Below are positions 33,840-41,598 of a stretch of 52,212 bases of DNA, piece by piece. Within the stretch, counting starts at the first letter, position 1, and each line of letters begins with the position of its first letter. Under the pieces are notes generated by a model. It made no database searches. It saw only the letters and a program-made list of their open reading frames with translations, and was not told the origin of the DNA. The position numbers and the translations under genes are program-made. Source of the DNA: Pontibacter pamirensis (GTDB lineage Bacteria; Bacteroidota; Bacteroidia; Cytophagales; Hymenobacteraceae); the NCBI RefSeq assembly GCF_010015475.1, contig NZ_SSNI01000041.1:1-52212 (forward strand), written 5' to 3'.

Positions 33840-34445
33840 TTAGTTGTTCCTGCCGGGCAGGAAGATCTGGAGCCCCACCGACACGGACAGGCCCGTATCG
33901 GCGTTGCCCGTCTCAATGTTGGCGCTGCTGCGGATGAGGTTCAGGGTGCCCTCCAGGGCCACGTTCCGGGCTACGAAGTGGGCATAGCCCCCCCGCACGC
34001 CGTACACCCGGGAGAGGATGGCATCGCCGTCGCTGTCCTCCTCCGAGCTGCCCGCAAGGCCCACCACGGCCTCTCCGAACCACCGGCTCGACGGCGAGGC
34101 CCCCTCCGGGAAGTAGTAGCGCACAAACGGGGTCAGGCCGTAGCGCCAGTTCTCCCCGCCGTCGTAGACCGAGAGCCCCAACTGCACCTGGGCGCCGATG
34201 ACGGCGTTGTCGCTGATGAAGTAGCCGGCCCTGGGGGCCACGTCGAGCGTGAATGTCTCGGACTTGAAGTTGTGGCCGATGTTGGCGATGCTGGCGCCCA
34301 CCAGCCAGTTGCCCTCCTGTATGGCCTCCGCGGCGACAGGGGCCGTTGTCTGCGGCCTGCGGTCGAGCACCTCATCGGTTACCTGGGCGGAGGCCGAGAA
34401 GCCCAGCGCCAGAGACATAGCGGAAAGTAAAAGCGTTTTTTTCAT
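33840..34445 (-). CDS. Outer-membrane beta-barrel protein (OmpW/OMP_b-brl-like)
   Basis: 201 residues: an SPI signal (MKKTLLLSAMSLALGFSASA, cleaved before QVTDE), then a small 8-stranded barrel. Alternating strands such as FTLDVAPRAGYFI, VIGAQVQLGLSVY, WRYGLTPFVRYYF, FGEAVVGLAG and the last strand LSVSVGLQIFLPG, ending in Asn residues, fit the fold. Role unknown; many are surface receptors or stress-induced porins. A perfect palindrome lies upstream and a terminator downstream, so it is transcribed alone. Confidence 0.75.
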   Translation of the reverse strand: MKKTLLLSAMSLALGFSASAQVTDEVLDRRPQTTAPVAAEAIQEGNWLVGASIANIGHNFKSETFTLDVAPRAGYFISDNAVIGAQVQLGLSVYDGGENWRYGLTPFVRYYFPEGASPSSRWFGEAVVGLAGSSEEDSDGDAILSRVYGVRGGYAHFVARNVALEGTLNLIRSSANIETGNADTGLSVSVGLQIFLPGRNN

Positions 34446-34491
34446 GGTTTTCGTCTTTGGTTTGTATTCGGTTTAGATTCCTTTTCCAAAT

Positions 34492-34519
34492 ACATGCAAA
34501 CATGCCCATGTTTGCATGT
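34492..34519. promoter_or_regulatory. Perfect 13-bp palindrome (operator candidate)
   Basis: ACATGCAAACATG (34492-34504) and its reverse complement (34507-34519) are separated by only CC. It lies 47 bases upstream of the outer-membrane gene ATG, with the CsbD gene 173 bases the other way. A symmetric site this close to a start is typical of a dimeric repressor or activator binding site. No regulator gene is adjacent. Confidence 0.55.
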
Positions 34520-34691
34520 GTCATAGCATAAACAACGGGAGTCTGCGCGAATTGTTCATGCTGATGCGCCTGCCGGCTGCCCCCGGTCCCGGAGAGAGCC
34601 TGGCGCGCCGGTGGGGAGAGGGGGTCAAAACCTTCCGTTGCGGGTCGCGTTAGCTAAGCTGTAAACAAACTTTAACCAAACGACAAGCACC

Positions 34692-34883
34692 ATGGACGAG
34701 ACAGAATACAGAGCAAAGGGCAACTGGAACGAGCTGAAAGGGAAGATGAAGCAGGGCTACGGGGACCTAACTGACGATGACCTCACCTATGGGGAGGGCC
34801 AGCAGGATGAGTGGCTGGGCAGGCTGCAGCAGAAGCTGGGCAAGGCCAAGCACGAAATCAAGGAGTGGATAGACAAACTTTAA
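34692..34883 (+). CDS. CsbD family stress protein
   Basis: 63 residues with the full CsbD pattern: KGNWNELKGKMKQGYGDLTDDDL at the start (longest unbroken conserved stretch), then a Lys/Glu-rich helix QQKLGKAKHEIKEWIDKL. CsbD proteins are small hydrophilic proteins induced in general stress; their molecular role is unknown. Followed by a strong terminator at 34949-34997 and therefore a single gene. Confidence 0.92.
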   Translation: MDETEYRAKGNWNELKGKMKQGYGDLTDDDLTYGEGQQDEWLGRLQQKLGKAKHEIKEWIDKL

Positions 34884-34948
34884 AAGAAGACAGACTGCTG
34901 AAGTCCCTCCTGCCCAGCGTCTTTGCCAGCCAGCCAGGAGGGACAGGG

Positions 34949-34997
34949 AAAAAGGCCGGGAGCCGCTGAAAGTAAGTCAGCGGCTCCCGGCCTTTTT
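34949..34997 (+). terminator. Terminator after the CsbD gene
   Basis: A 21-bp stem (34949-34969 paired with 34977-34997) with a 7-nt loop, ending in a T run. It closes the CsbD transcript about 65 bases after its stop. Confidence 0.9.
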
Positions 34998-35090
34998 CCC
35001 GTCTTTTGTGACAGTGTGCCCCGACCTGAGCCACGTGCCCTCTCCGGGTGACAAAAGGGGAAAGAAGGGGCGCTCCATATTTAAAAGTTC

Positions 35091-35645
35091 ATGCTCACTA
35101 CGTTGCTATTCTCGGGGCTGGTGATAGGCTCCAACAACCTGGCCGCCGCCCTGGCCATCGGCACCCTGGGCCGGCAGGCCCGCCGGTGGCGGGTCCTGCT
35201 GGTGTTCGGCGTCTTCGAGTTCGGTATGCCGCTGGTGGGGTACTGGATCGGCGAGCAGGCCTCCACCCTGGTCGGGGAGGCCGCCTCCGCCCTTTCGGTG
35301 CTCATCCTGCTGGGCTTGGCGGGCGTGGCCTTCTACGCGGCCACCAGGCCCGCCAGCACGGATGAGAAGATGGCCCGGCGCCTCACCACCTGGAAGGGGC
35401 TGGTGGTCCTGGAGCTGGGCCTGAGCCTGGACAACCTGGTGGCCGGCTTCAGCCTCGGCCTCCGGCCCGGGGAGCTCTCGCCGCTGCTGCTGGCGGCCGC
35501 CATCGCCGCCTTCTCCGTTTTCTACACCTGGCTGGGCATGTGGGCGGGCGGGAAGCTGGCGGCCCGGTGGCAGAACTACGCCGAGGCCTGTGCCGGGGTG
35601 CTGCTCTGCGCCCTGGCCGGGATGAGCTGGTTCGGGGTGATATGA
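35091..35645 (+). CDS. MntP-family (DUF204) manganese efflux pump
   Basis: 184 residues, six helices. Two copies of the MntP Asp/Asn-containing motif are visible: SNNLAAALAIGTLG in helix 1 and LSLDNLVAGFSLGL in helix 4, the symmetric signature of the family. The family exports Mn2+ and so protects from manganese toxicity. A short start (MLTTLLFSGLVIGS) leads into the first helix directly. It is not part of a clear operon; a Mn riboswitch was not found. Confidence 0.75.
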   Translation: MLTTLLFSGLVIGSNNLAAALAIGTLGRQARRWRVLLVFGVFEFGMPLVGYWIGEQASTLVGEAASALSVLILLGLAGVAFYAATRPASTDEKMARRLTTWKGLVVLELGLSLDNLVAGFSLGLRPGELSPLLLAAAIAAFSVFYTWLGMWAGGKLAARWQNYAEACAGVLLCALAGMSWFGVI

Positions 35646-35734
35646 ACTTCCTGTTCCAGCAGTTGCACCTGAAGCAGCGGGAACCGCAACCTTCTCCCTC
35701 AAAAACGGGTACCCCTGTAATAGCATGACCGTAG

Positions 35735-35776
35735 CCCCTCTGACACTGAGGGGAAAACAACGTGCAAGATAAAACC
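35735..35776 (+). promoter_or_regulatory. Conserved leader of small lipoprotein A
   Basis: A hairpin CCCCTC/GAGGGG (35735-35753, 7-nt loop) precedes AAAACAACGTGCAAGATAAAACC and the ATG. The same architecture precedes copies B and C; the A-rich part is nearly identical to that of copy C. Confidence 0.55.
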
Positions 35777-35968
35777 ATGAAACCCCTACCCTTTCGGTGG
35801 CTCTATTTCCTCGTTTTTCTCTTATTGCTCTCCTTCTTCCTTACGCTCGCCAGCTGCGCGTTTTCCCTTAGCCACCTGCTTGGGGTCGGGTTCTGGTTGC
35901 CTCTTCTCATCATCGCGGAGGGCTTGCTTACCTTCTGCTTCTTTTTCAGGTTGTTTAGGGGAAGGTGA
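35777..35968 (+). CDS. Small two-helix lipoprotein, copy A (63 aa)
   Basis: MKPLPFRWLYFLVFLLLLSF forms the signal; lipobox LASC (Cys about 27) and a second helix GFWLPLLIIAEGLLTFCFFF near the C-terminus follow. ATG 35777 is preferred over 35762 because copies B and C start at the same place. Paralogues are at 37740-37919 and 40074-40253. The double-hydrophobic build suggests an inner-membrane peptide. Function unknown. Confidence 0.65.
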   Translation: MKPLPFRWLYFLVFLLLLSFFLTLASCAFSLSHLLGVGFWLPLLIIAEGLLTFCFFFRLFRGR

Positions 35969-36052
35969 TGCAGGGGCCCTTCGGAAGAGCAGGCAGTGGC
36001 CCAGCATGGCTCCAGAACGTTTCTGGAAAGTCCCCGTTTGAGGAGGGGTAGT

Positions 36053-36553
36053 ATGGTTGAGATTTACGAAACAGCTCTCGGAACTGACGCAGAGACGCTC
36101 ACGTGGTGGCAGATGTCTCTGCGCGCCGTGGTGGTCTTTTTTGCCGCCCTGGTGATCCTCCGAATTGGCAACAAGCGCATTTTCGGCAAAAACTCTGCTT
36201 TCGACATAGTTTTGGGGATTATCTACGGCTCTGTCCTGAGCCGGGCCGTCACCGGCAACTCTCCCTTCCTCCCTACCCTGGTGGCTGTTTTAGTGCTGGT
36301 GCTGCTGCACAAGGGGCTGGCTGCTGTCGCCTTTCATTCTGATTTCGGCTTCGGCGACTTTGCCAAGGGCAAGCACGTAAAGCTAGTGGAGGAGGGGAAG
36401 CTGCAGCGGCAGACGCTCAGAAAGCACAGCATTACAGAGGACGATCTCCGGGAGGCCATGCGCGAGTCGGGCAGCAAGGGCGACCTGGGCGACATCAGGT
36501 TTGCTTACCTGGAGCGCAGCGGCCAGATAAGCGTCATCATGAAAGACGGCTAA
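36053..36553 (+). CDS. DUF421 (YetF-like) membrane protein
   Basis: 166 residues from ATG 36053, preceded by GAGGAGGGG at the right distance, so the upstream start at 35996 is rejected. Three helices in the first 90 residues (SLRAVVVFFAALVILR, DIVLGIIYGSVLSRA, LPTLVAVLVLVLLHKG), then a cytosolic part with HVKLVEEGKL and LREAMRESGS. The family (YetF in Bacillus) affects membrane or cation homeostasis in an unknown way. A decayed copy is at 40853-41453. Confidence 0.85.
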   Translation: MVEIYETALGTDAETLTWWQMSLRAVVVFFAALVILRIGNKRIFGKNSAFDIVLGIIYGSVLSRAVTGNSPFLPTLVAVLVLVLLHKGLAAVAFHSDFGFGDFAKGKHVKLVEEGKLQRQTLRKHSITEDDLREAMRESGSKGDLGDIRFAYLERSGQISVIMKDG

Positions 36554-36776
36554 CGCATGAGCCGGCACTTGCCCCTAGAGAAAGCAAGAGAACCCAAACT
36601 TTTGTTAGGTCAATGCAGCACTGTCTGCCGGTACACAAGCCCTTTGCTCTCGGGCCTGTTGCCGTCCTCTTCCTGGGGAAAACGAGGTACTGGACTTCCT
36701 CCTGAAGGAGACATGGCTGTTTTACCAGAGGGGGTGAAGCCGCCGCGGGAGGCTATAGAGCCTATTGAGGCGGCTA

Positions 36777-37403
36777 CTACTCACCCGTAACCACTAAAAT
36801 AGCCACGCGACGGTTCAGCTGGCGCCCCCGGGCTGTCTCATTCGTGGCTATTGGAGCGGTCTCGCCCATCGCCTCGATAGACAAGCGGCCGGCGTCAATG
36901 CCCCCTGTGCCCTGAAGCCAGTCCTGCACAGCCCTGGCCCGCTCGGCTGAGAGCTCCTTGTTGTACTCGTTGCCGGCGCGGGCATCGGCATGCCCGAATA
37001 CGCGGATAGGGCCCTTCTGCGGCAGCTCCTTTATCTCACGTGCTATCTCCTGCAGCTTTTGCACGCCCTCAGGCCTGATTTCTGCCTTGTCCGTGTCAAA
37101 GAGCACCCGGTCTTCCAGCGTGTAGATGTTGTACCGGTTGCCGGAGCGCAGCTCCACACCGGCGGCTGACATCTCAGGGTCCTGCGCAACAGGGGCGTCC
37201 CAGTCCACGTCAGCCCAGAACTCCTCCTCTACATCGACCACCTCCACACCGTCCGCTGCCACCGCCCCACGCTCATCCTCATAAACGACAGCGGTGTCTT
37301 CGGTCGCATCGGCCATGGTGTCATTCTCCACACTCCCTTCCGGGTTGTTGCAGGCAGTGAGCCCCCCAACCGCCAGGAGCATCCATAGGAAACCTCTTTT
37401 CAT
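36777..37403 (-). CDS. OmpA-family lipoprotein
   Basis: 208 residues with lipobox GLTAC (Cys 18). After an acidic, Glu- and Asp-rich linker (about 20-75) comes the OmpA C-terminal domain: VLFDTDKAEIRPEG, VFGHADARAGNEYN, LSAERARAVQDWL and RGRQLNRRV. This domain binds peptidoglycan through the conserved Asp and Arg, so the protein tethers the outer membrane to the cell wall. No repeat region. Confidence 0.92.
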   Translation of the reverse strand: MKRGFLWMLLAVGGLTACNNPEGSVENDTMADATEDTAVVYEDERGAVAADGVEVVDVEEEFWADVDWDAPVAQDPEMSAAGVELRSGNRYNIYTLEDRVLFDTDKAEIRPEGVQKLQEIAREIKELPQKGPIRVFGHADARAGNEYNKELSAERARAVQDWLQGTGGIDAGRLSIEAMGETAPIATNETARGRQLNRRVAILVVTGE

Positions 37404-37480
37404 AATTATGGTTGTTTAGTTCGTGTATAGTCTTACGGGTATCCAACCGCGTGGTTCGTTGCTGCCATTTGCACTGCGCC

Positions 37481-37645
37481 CTGGCCAGGCGTTAGGGCCG
37501 TTTCATTCTAAGAATAAGAAGTTAAATTCACTGTCATTCTGTTAGGAAACCTGGTAGATGGGAGGTTAAGCCTTTGCTACTAGCCCACAAGATCCTTAAC
37601 AGGATGACAAAAATGTAGAATGAAACGGCCCTACTGGCCAGGCGT
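37481..37645. mobile_element. MITE-like element with 12-bp target duplication
   Basis: Perfect 18-bp terminal inverted repeats (37493-37510 and 37616-37633) bound a 141-bp noncoding element. A perfect 12-bp direct repeat CTGGCCAGGCGT flanks it (37481-37492 and 37634-37645), which is what a transposase makes on insertion. Internally, TGTCATTCTGTTAGGA is nearly complementary to a segment ending ATGACA, so the whole can fold into a nested cruciform. No ORF; it would need a transposase in trans. A 10-12 bp duplication is typical of some IS4-family members. Confidence 0.8.
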
Positions 37646-37683
37646 AACCTACGCCCTTCAAATCGGGTACTCTCATATATTGC

Positions 37684-37739
37684 GGCCTCACTGAAAGCCA
37701 GATGGAGGCCTCAGAAAATAACCATGTACTGATAAAACC
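37684..37739 (+). promoter_or_regulatory. Conserved leader of small lipoprotein B
   Basis: A hairpin GGCCTC (37684-37689) with GAGGCC (37705-37710) and the A-rich CAGAAAATAACC...GATAAAACC before the ATG. It is the most diverged of the three leaders but keeps order and spacing. Confidence 0.45.
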
Positions 37740-37919
37740 ATGAAAAACTTCTCTCTTCGGTGGCTCTACAGCCTCGTCTTCCTTTTATTCTCCCTCACGC
37801 TCGGCGGCTGTGACTTTGTCGGCGACGTGTTTGAGTTCGGCATGTGGACCGCGCTTATCATCATCGTTATCATCGTGCTGATTGTCTACTTCATCGCCAA
37901 GAAGTTCAGGGGGAGGTGA
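37740..37919 (+). CDS. Small two-helix lipoprotein, copy B (59 aa)
   Basis: MKNFSLRWLYSLVFLLFSLT is followed by lipobox LGGC (Cys 24) and a second helix of Ile/Val residues (ALIIIVIIVLIVYFI), ending AKKFRGR. It keeps the FxxRWLYxLVFLL opening and the FRGR ending of copy A. It precedes the UppP gene by about 100 bases on the same strand. Function unknown. Confidence 0.65.
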   Translation: MKNFSLRWLYSLVFLLFSLTLGGCDFVGDVFEFGMWTALIIIVIIVLIVYFIAKKFRGR

Positions 37920-38022
37920 CTAAGGGGCCGCCTCCTGTATCACGTGAACCAGCCCATCCCATGTTGCGCCCCCTGTATGCGGAGTCTCCGGGCAAGGGCC
38001 TCTGTATGAAAAAGCTGACGCA

Positions 38023-38856
38023 ATGAGCTATACCCAAGCCGTCCTTTTGGCTATCCTCGAGGGCCTGACTGAGTTTCTGCCCGTCTCCTCCACGGGGCAC
38101 CTGATTGTCGCTTCCAGCCTGATGGGCATCAGCGAACTGCCGATAACAAAGGTCTTCACCGTCAACATCCAGTTCGGCACCATCCTCTCGGTGGTGGTTC
38201 TGTACTGGAGGCGGTTTGTGCAGGGGCCCGCCTTCTACGCCAAGCTGCTGCTGGCCTTCCTCCCCGCCGCCTTCCTCGGGCTGCTGCTCAGCGATGTCAT
38301 CGACGCCCTGCTCGAGAGCGTGCTCGTCACGGCTCTCATGCTCATTGCCGGCGGGGTGGTGCTGCTTTTCGTGGACAGGTGGTTTGCCCGCGCCCGGAGG
38401 GAGCACGTCTCCCACGGCAGTGCGCTGGTTATCGGCCTTTGCCAGTGCGTGGCCATGGTGCCGGGCGTGTCGCGCTCGGCGGCCTCCATTGTCGGGGGGC
38501 TGACGCAGGGGGTGGACAGGAAGGCCGCCGCCGAGTTCTCCTTTTTCCTGGCCGTGCCGACCATGCTGGCGGCAGGGGCCTACAAGCTCACCACCGGCCT
38601 GCTTGGGCTGGAGGTGGGGGACCTGGTTCGCCTCGACTGGGCGAAGATACAGGCAGGCCTGGAGGCGGTTGCCCCCCAGGACCTGAAGCTGCTGCTGCTG
38701 GGCAACCTGGTGGGCTTTGTGGTGGCCATGGCCGCCATCCGCTTTTTCATCGGCTTTCTGACCCGCTACGGCTTCAGGCTTTTCGGCTATTACCGGATTG
38801 GCCTGGGGGTCGTGCTGCTCGCCCTGCTGGCCATGGGGGTGGAGCTGGGGGCATAG
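38023..38856 (+). CDS. uppP: Undecaprenyl-diphosphatase (UppP/BacA)
   Basis: 277 residues, about eight helices. Both conserved active-site regions are present: AILEGLTEFLPVSSTGHL (about 10-27, with the Glu and the Ser-Thr-Gly-His) and VPGVSRSAASIVGGL (with Arg). It dephosphorylates undecaprenyl diphosphate to recycle the carrier for peptidoglycan and surface glycan synthesis and can confer bacitracin resistance. Located in the inner membrane. The next gene (CorC) follows after 58 bases and may be co-transcribed. Confidence 0.95.
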   Translation: MSYTQAVLLAILEGLTEFLPVSSTGHLIVASSLMGISELPITKVFTVNIQFGTILSVVVLYWRRFVQGPAFYAKLLLAFLPAAFLGLLLSDVIDALLESVLVTALMLIAGGVVLLFVDRWFARARREHVSHGSALVIGLCQCVAMVPGVSRSAASIVGGLTQGVDRKAAAEFSFFLAVPTMLAAGAYKLTTGLLGLEVGDLVRLDWAKIQAGLEAVAPQDLKLLLLGNLVGFVVAMAAIRFFIGFLTRYGFRLFGYYRIGLGVVLLALLAMGVELGA

Positions 38857-38914
38857 CCGTTGGCCTTTTGGGCCTTATTTTAGTAACTTCAAACCTGACA
38901 ACACAGTCTTTTCA

Positions 38915-39985
38915 ATGGGTCTACTGCTTCTTTACCTAACAATCGCCTTGGTCTTTTCTTTCCTCTGCTCCCTGCTGGAGGCCTCGCTGCTGAGCATCAC
39001 CCCCTCGCATGTGAGCGTGGTCAGCCAGCAGGACCCCTCGCTCGGTGAGGACCTGCAGCACTTCAAGGACAACATCGACCGGCCGCTGGCCGCCATTCTC
39101 ACCCTCAACACCTTCGCCCACACCATCGGGGCCGCAGGCGTGGGCGCGCAGGCCCAGCTGATATGGGGAGACGAGGCACTGACGATTGTCTCGGTGGTGC
39201 TCACCATCGTCATCCTCATCCTCACGGAGATAATACCTAAAACACTCGGGGCAAACTACTGGCGCCAGCTCACTCCCTTCACCGTGCGCACACTTAAGAT
39301 TCTGATATACTCCCCGCTCTACCCCATCATCCTCTTCTCCCAGTTCATCACCAAGCGCCTCAAGCAGGACAAGGGAAAGAGCGTGCTGAGCCGGGCCGAC
39401 TTCACGGCCATGGCCGAGATGGGCACAAAGGAGGGCATCCTGCACCAGGACGAGTCGCGGGTCATCAACAACGTGCTGCGCTTCAACGTTATCCTGGCCA
39501 GCCACATCATGACGCCCCGCACCGTCATCAAGGCGGCCCCCGAGGAGCAGCTCATCCGGGAGTTCTATGACAACTCGGCCAACATGCGCTTCTCCCGCAT
39601 CCCCGTCTTCGACGACTCCATCGACCACATCACGGGCTTTGTGCTCAAGGACGAGGTGCTGCAGCGCATCATCCAGGGCCAGGGCGGGCTCTCGCTGGCC
39701 GAGATCAAGCGCCCTATCCAGGCCGTGCACCCGGGCATGCCGGTGCCGGAGCTGTTCTCCCGCCTGATGGAGAGAAAGGAGCACATCGCGCTGGTGGTGG
39801 ACGAGTACGGCGGCACGGCGGGCGTGGTGACGGTGGAGGACATCATCGAGACGCTGCTGGGCCTGGAGATCACCGATGAGTTCGACGCGGTGGAGGACCT
39901 GCAGAAGTGGGCCCGCGAGAGGTGGGAAAAGCGGGCAGGGCAGCTCGGCATCGAGAGGCCCGACAACGGTCAGGCCAAGCCCTGA
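38915..39985 (+). CDS. CNNM/HlyC-CorC family membrane protein 2
   Basis: 356 residues from ATG 38915 (MGLLLLYLTIALVFSFLCS); a longer start overlapping UppP adds a Trp-rich stretch and is rejected. CNNM membrane domain (about 1-170, with EIIPKTLGANYW), two CBS domains (FSRIPVFDDSIDHITGFVL; LVVDEYGGTAGVVTVEDII) and a short C-terminal tail. It lacks the CorC/HlyC domain of the protein at 25748. Role in Mg2+ or Co2+ homeostasis by family. Confidence 0.9.
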   Translation: MGLLLLYLTIALVFSFLCSLLEASLLSITPSHVSVVSQQDPSLGEDLQHFKDNIDRPLAAILTLNTFAHTIGAAGVGAQAQLIWGDEALTIVSVVLTIVILILTEIIPKTLGANYWRQLTPFTVRTLKILIYSPLYPIILFSQFITKRLKQDKGKSVLSRADFTAMAEMGTKEGILHQDESRVINNVLRFNVILASHIMTPRTVIKAAPEEQLIREFYDNSANMRFSRIPVFDDSIDHITGFVLKDEVLQRIIQGQGGLSLAEIKRPIQAVHPGMPVPELFSRLMERKEHIALVVDEYGGTAGVVTVEDIIETLLGLEITDEFDAVEDLQKWARERWEKRAGQLGIERPDNGQAKP

Positions 39986-40073
39986 CACCGGCTCCGTGCG
40001 CACCGGCTCAAGCAGCATCCCAACGAAACGGCCCGGCTGCGCCTGCAGGGGTAGCTGCCAGTACACCTTCTCC

Positions 40074-40253
40074 TTAGCCCATCCGGGACAGCCTGAAAAA
40101 GAAGCAGGAGACAGTCAAGGCCTCCGCGATGATGAGAAGAGACAGCCAGAACCCGACCCCAAGCAGGTGATCAAGGGTAAGTGCGCAGCTGGCGAGCATG
40201 GGGAAGATGAGGAAGACGAGGCTGTAGAGCCATTGGAGGGACAGTCTTTTCAT
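40074..40253 (-). CDS. Small two-helix lipoprotein, copy C (59 aa)
   Basis: MKRLSLQWLYSLVFLIFPML, lipobox LASC (Cys about 23), then LDHLLGVGFWLSLLIIAEAL, close to copy A over 30 residues (LLGVGFWL-LLIIAEAL). This points to a recent duplication. ATG 40253 is set by alignment with copies A and B; longer upstream frames have no counterpart. Function unknown. Confidence 0.65.
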   Translation of the reverse strand: MKRLSLQWLYSLVFLIFPMLASCALTLDHLLGVGFWLSLLIIAEALTVSCFFFRLSRMG

Positions 40254-40296
40254 GGTTTTACCTTCTACGTTGTTTTTCCGTGAGGCCTTTGCCTCA
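40254..40296 (-). promoter_or_regulatory. Conserved leader of small lipoprotein C
   Basis: Hairpin TGAGGC/GCCTCA (40281-40296, 4-nt loop) and a 27-base A-rich leader, GGAAAAACAACGTAGAAGGT then AAAACC before the ATG. It differs from leader A at few positions. Confidence 0.55.
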
Positions 40297-40379
40297 GGGG
40301 CAGCGGGGCTACAGTCATGCTTCAGGGCAAATGGCTGTCTTAGAAGCAGGAGCAGCAGCCTCCGATATGAAAGGCACAT

Positions 40380-40703
40380 TCACTTTGGATTGAAAACAAT
40401 AATATATCTGGGCTTAAAGCTGTTTTTTTCCTTTAAAACTTCCAGAGCGGTCCTGAAGCTTTCCTTTGCCCCTGCCTTCGCTTGCTCTCTCCTTGTAAAA
40501 TGGTAGTTCTGGTACTTGCTTCCGTCCGCAGCCTCAAAGCTCCTGGCGAAGGTTTTTACCTCCTGTTCCCTCACATGGCTCGTCTCGTTCAGGTAAGCTA
40601 CCCTGAACCCTTTTCCGCAAAGCTCCTCTGTGGCTGCAAGAGCCGACTCAAAATCAGAAAAGCCAGCGAGCAGGTAGCCCGTCCTCATGTCGACAACATT
40701 CAT
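40380..40703 (-). CDS. Unrecognised protein (107 aa)
   Basis: A soluble, basic protein. ATG 40703 opens MNVVDMRTGYLLAGFSDFES, with a ferredoxin-like pattern (hydrophobic strand, helix EELCGKGF, strand RVAYLNE). The C-terminus is YIIVFNPK. The gene lies between the DUF421 remnant and small lipoprotein C on one strand. No family recognised. Confidence 0.5.
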   Translation of the reverse strand: MNVVDMRTGYLLAGFSDFESALAATEELCGKGFRVAYLNETSHVREQEVKTFARSFEAADGSKYQNYHFTRREQAKAGAKESFRTALEVLKEKNSFKPRYIIVFNPK

Positions 40704-40852
40704 TTCTATACTATTTCAAGTTCCTGGCACAGCTCGCCCTCAGATTCCCGACGCTGCGGCCGAACTGTGCAGTAGCCGCTCATAGCTTTCAACGCAGAAG
40801 CCCTGGCTTTGGTACGTCTCCTTGATGCAAGAGACAGCTAAGTAGGGCAATG

Positions 40853-41453
40853 CTACTTTTGTTCTGTTCCATCATATAAGATAAAGCTTATCTCATCACT
40901 TCGCTCCAGATAAGCTCACTTTATACGATTCAGGTCACCTTTGTTGCCGGACTTGCGCAGGGACCCCCTCAACATCATTCTTTTCAATGCTATGCTTCCT
41001 CAGGACTTCCTGCTTTCGGTTGACTTCCACTATCAGCTTCACAGACTTTCCCTTCACAAGTTTGCCGAACCCAAAGTCAGAGCGATAGGCAACAGCAGCT
41101 ACTGCTTTGAGCACCAACACCAAAGCAGCTGCCAGGGTGGGTAAAAAAGGGGAGTTGCCGGTAATGGCCCTGCTCAAAACAGCGCCGTACACGACACCAA
41201 GGACAATATCGAAAGCAGAGCTTTTACCGAGTATACGGGTATTGCCGGCACGAAAAATCACCAAAGCGGCGAAGAACACCGCTATCGCCCGCACCGACTT
41301 CTGCCACCAGGCCAGTTCCCCTCCGTCGGTGCCCAGCACTATTTCAAAAAGCCCAGCATGCTCCACTTTAGCTCTCTTTGAATCGTTAATTTTCGTAAGC
41401 ACAGTTACAGCGGCTTCCCTCCTGGCTTGTCCTACACCCTTTGTCCTTCCCAT
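40853..41453 (-). pseudogene. DUF421 gene remnant
   Basis: Homologous to the gene at 36053 over its whole length: ELAWWQKSVRAIAVFFAAL, SSAFDIVLGVVYGAVLSRAI and LRKHSIEKND are clear. A frameshift near 40965 leads to SLRKSGNKGDLNRIK, then a TGA, then AYLERSDEISFILYDG. A small deletion removes part of the third helix. With two lesions it is a decayed duplicate. Confidence 0.75.
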
Positions 41454-41598
41454 GCGTGCGGCGGCTGTACAGGGCAGACCGTTCCTTGTTTATCATTATC
41501 TTTGACAGCAGCGCATAATCGGTGAAACCGATTATCAGGCGATTCTTCTGCTGAAGGTAGCTGAGAGCCTCTTTAAAAGACACAACCACAATAAAAAC

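Noticed and set aside
33606..34430. 274-codon plus-strand frame opposite the outer-membrane protein gene
   Set aside because: The minus product has a perfect signal peptide, barrel strands and a terminator; the plus frame has none of these.
38936..40066. Long minus-strand frame opposite the second CorC gene
   Set aside because: The same kind of antisense shadow. The plus frame has CBS motifs and the correct start.
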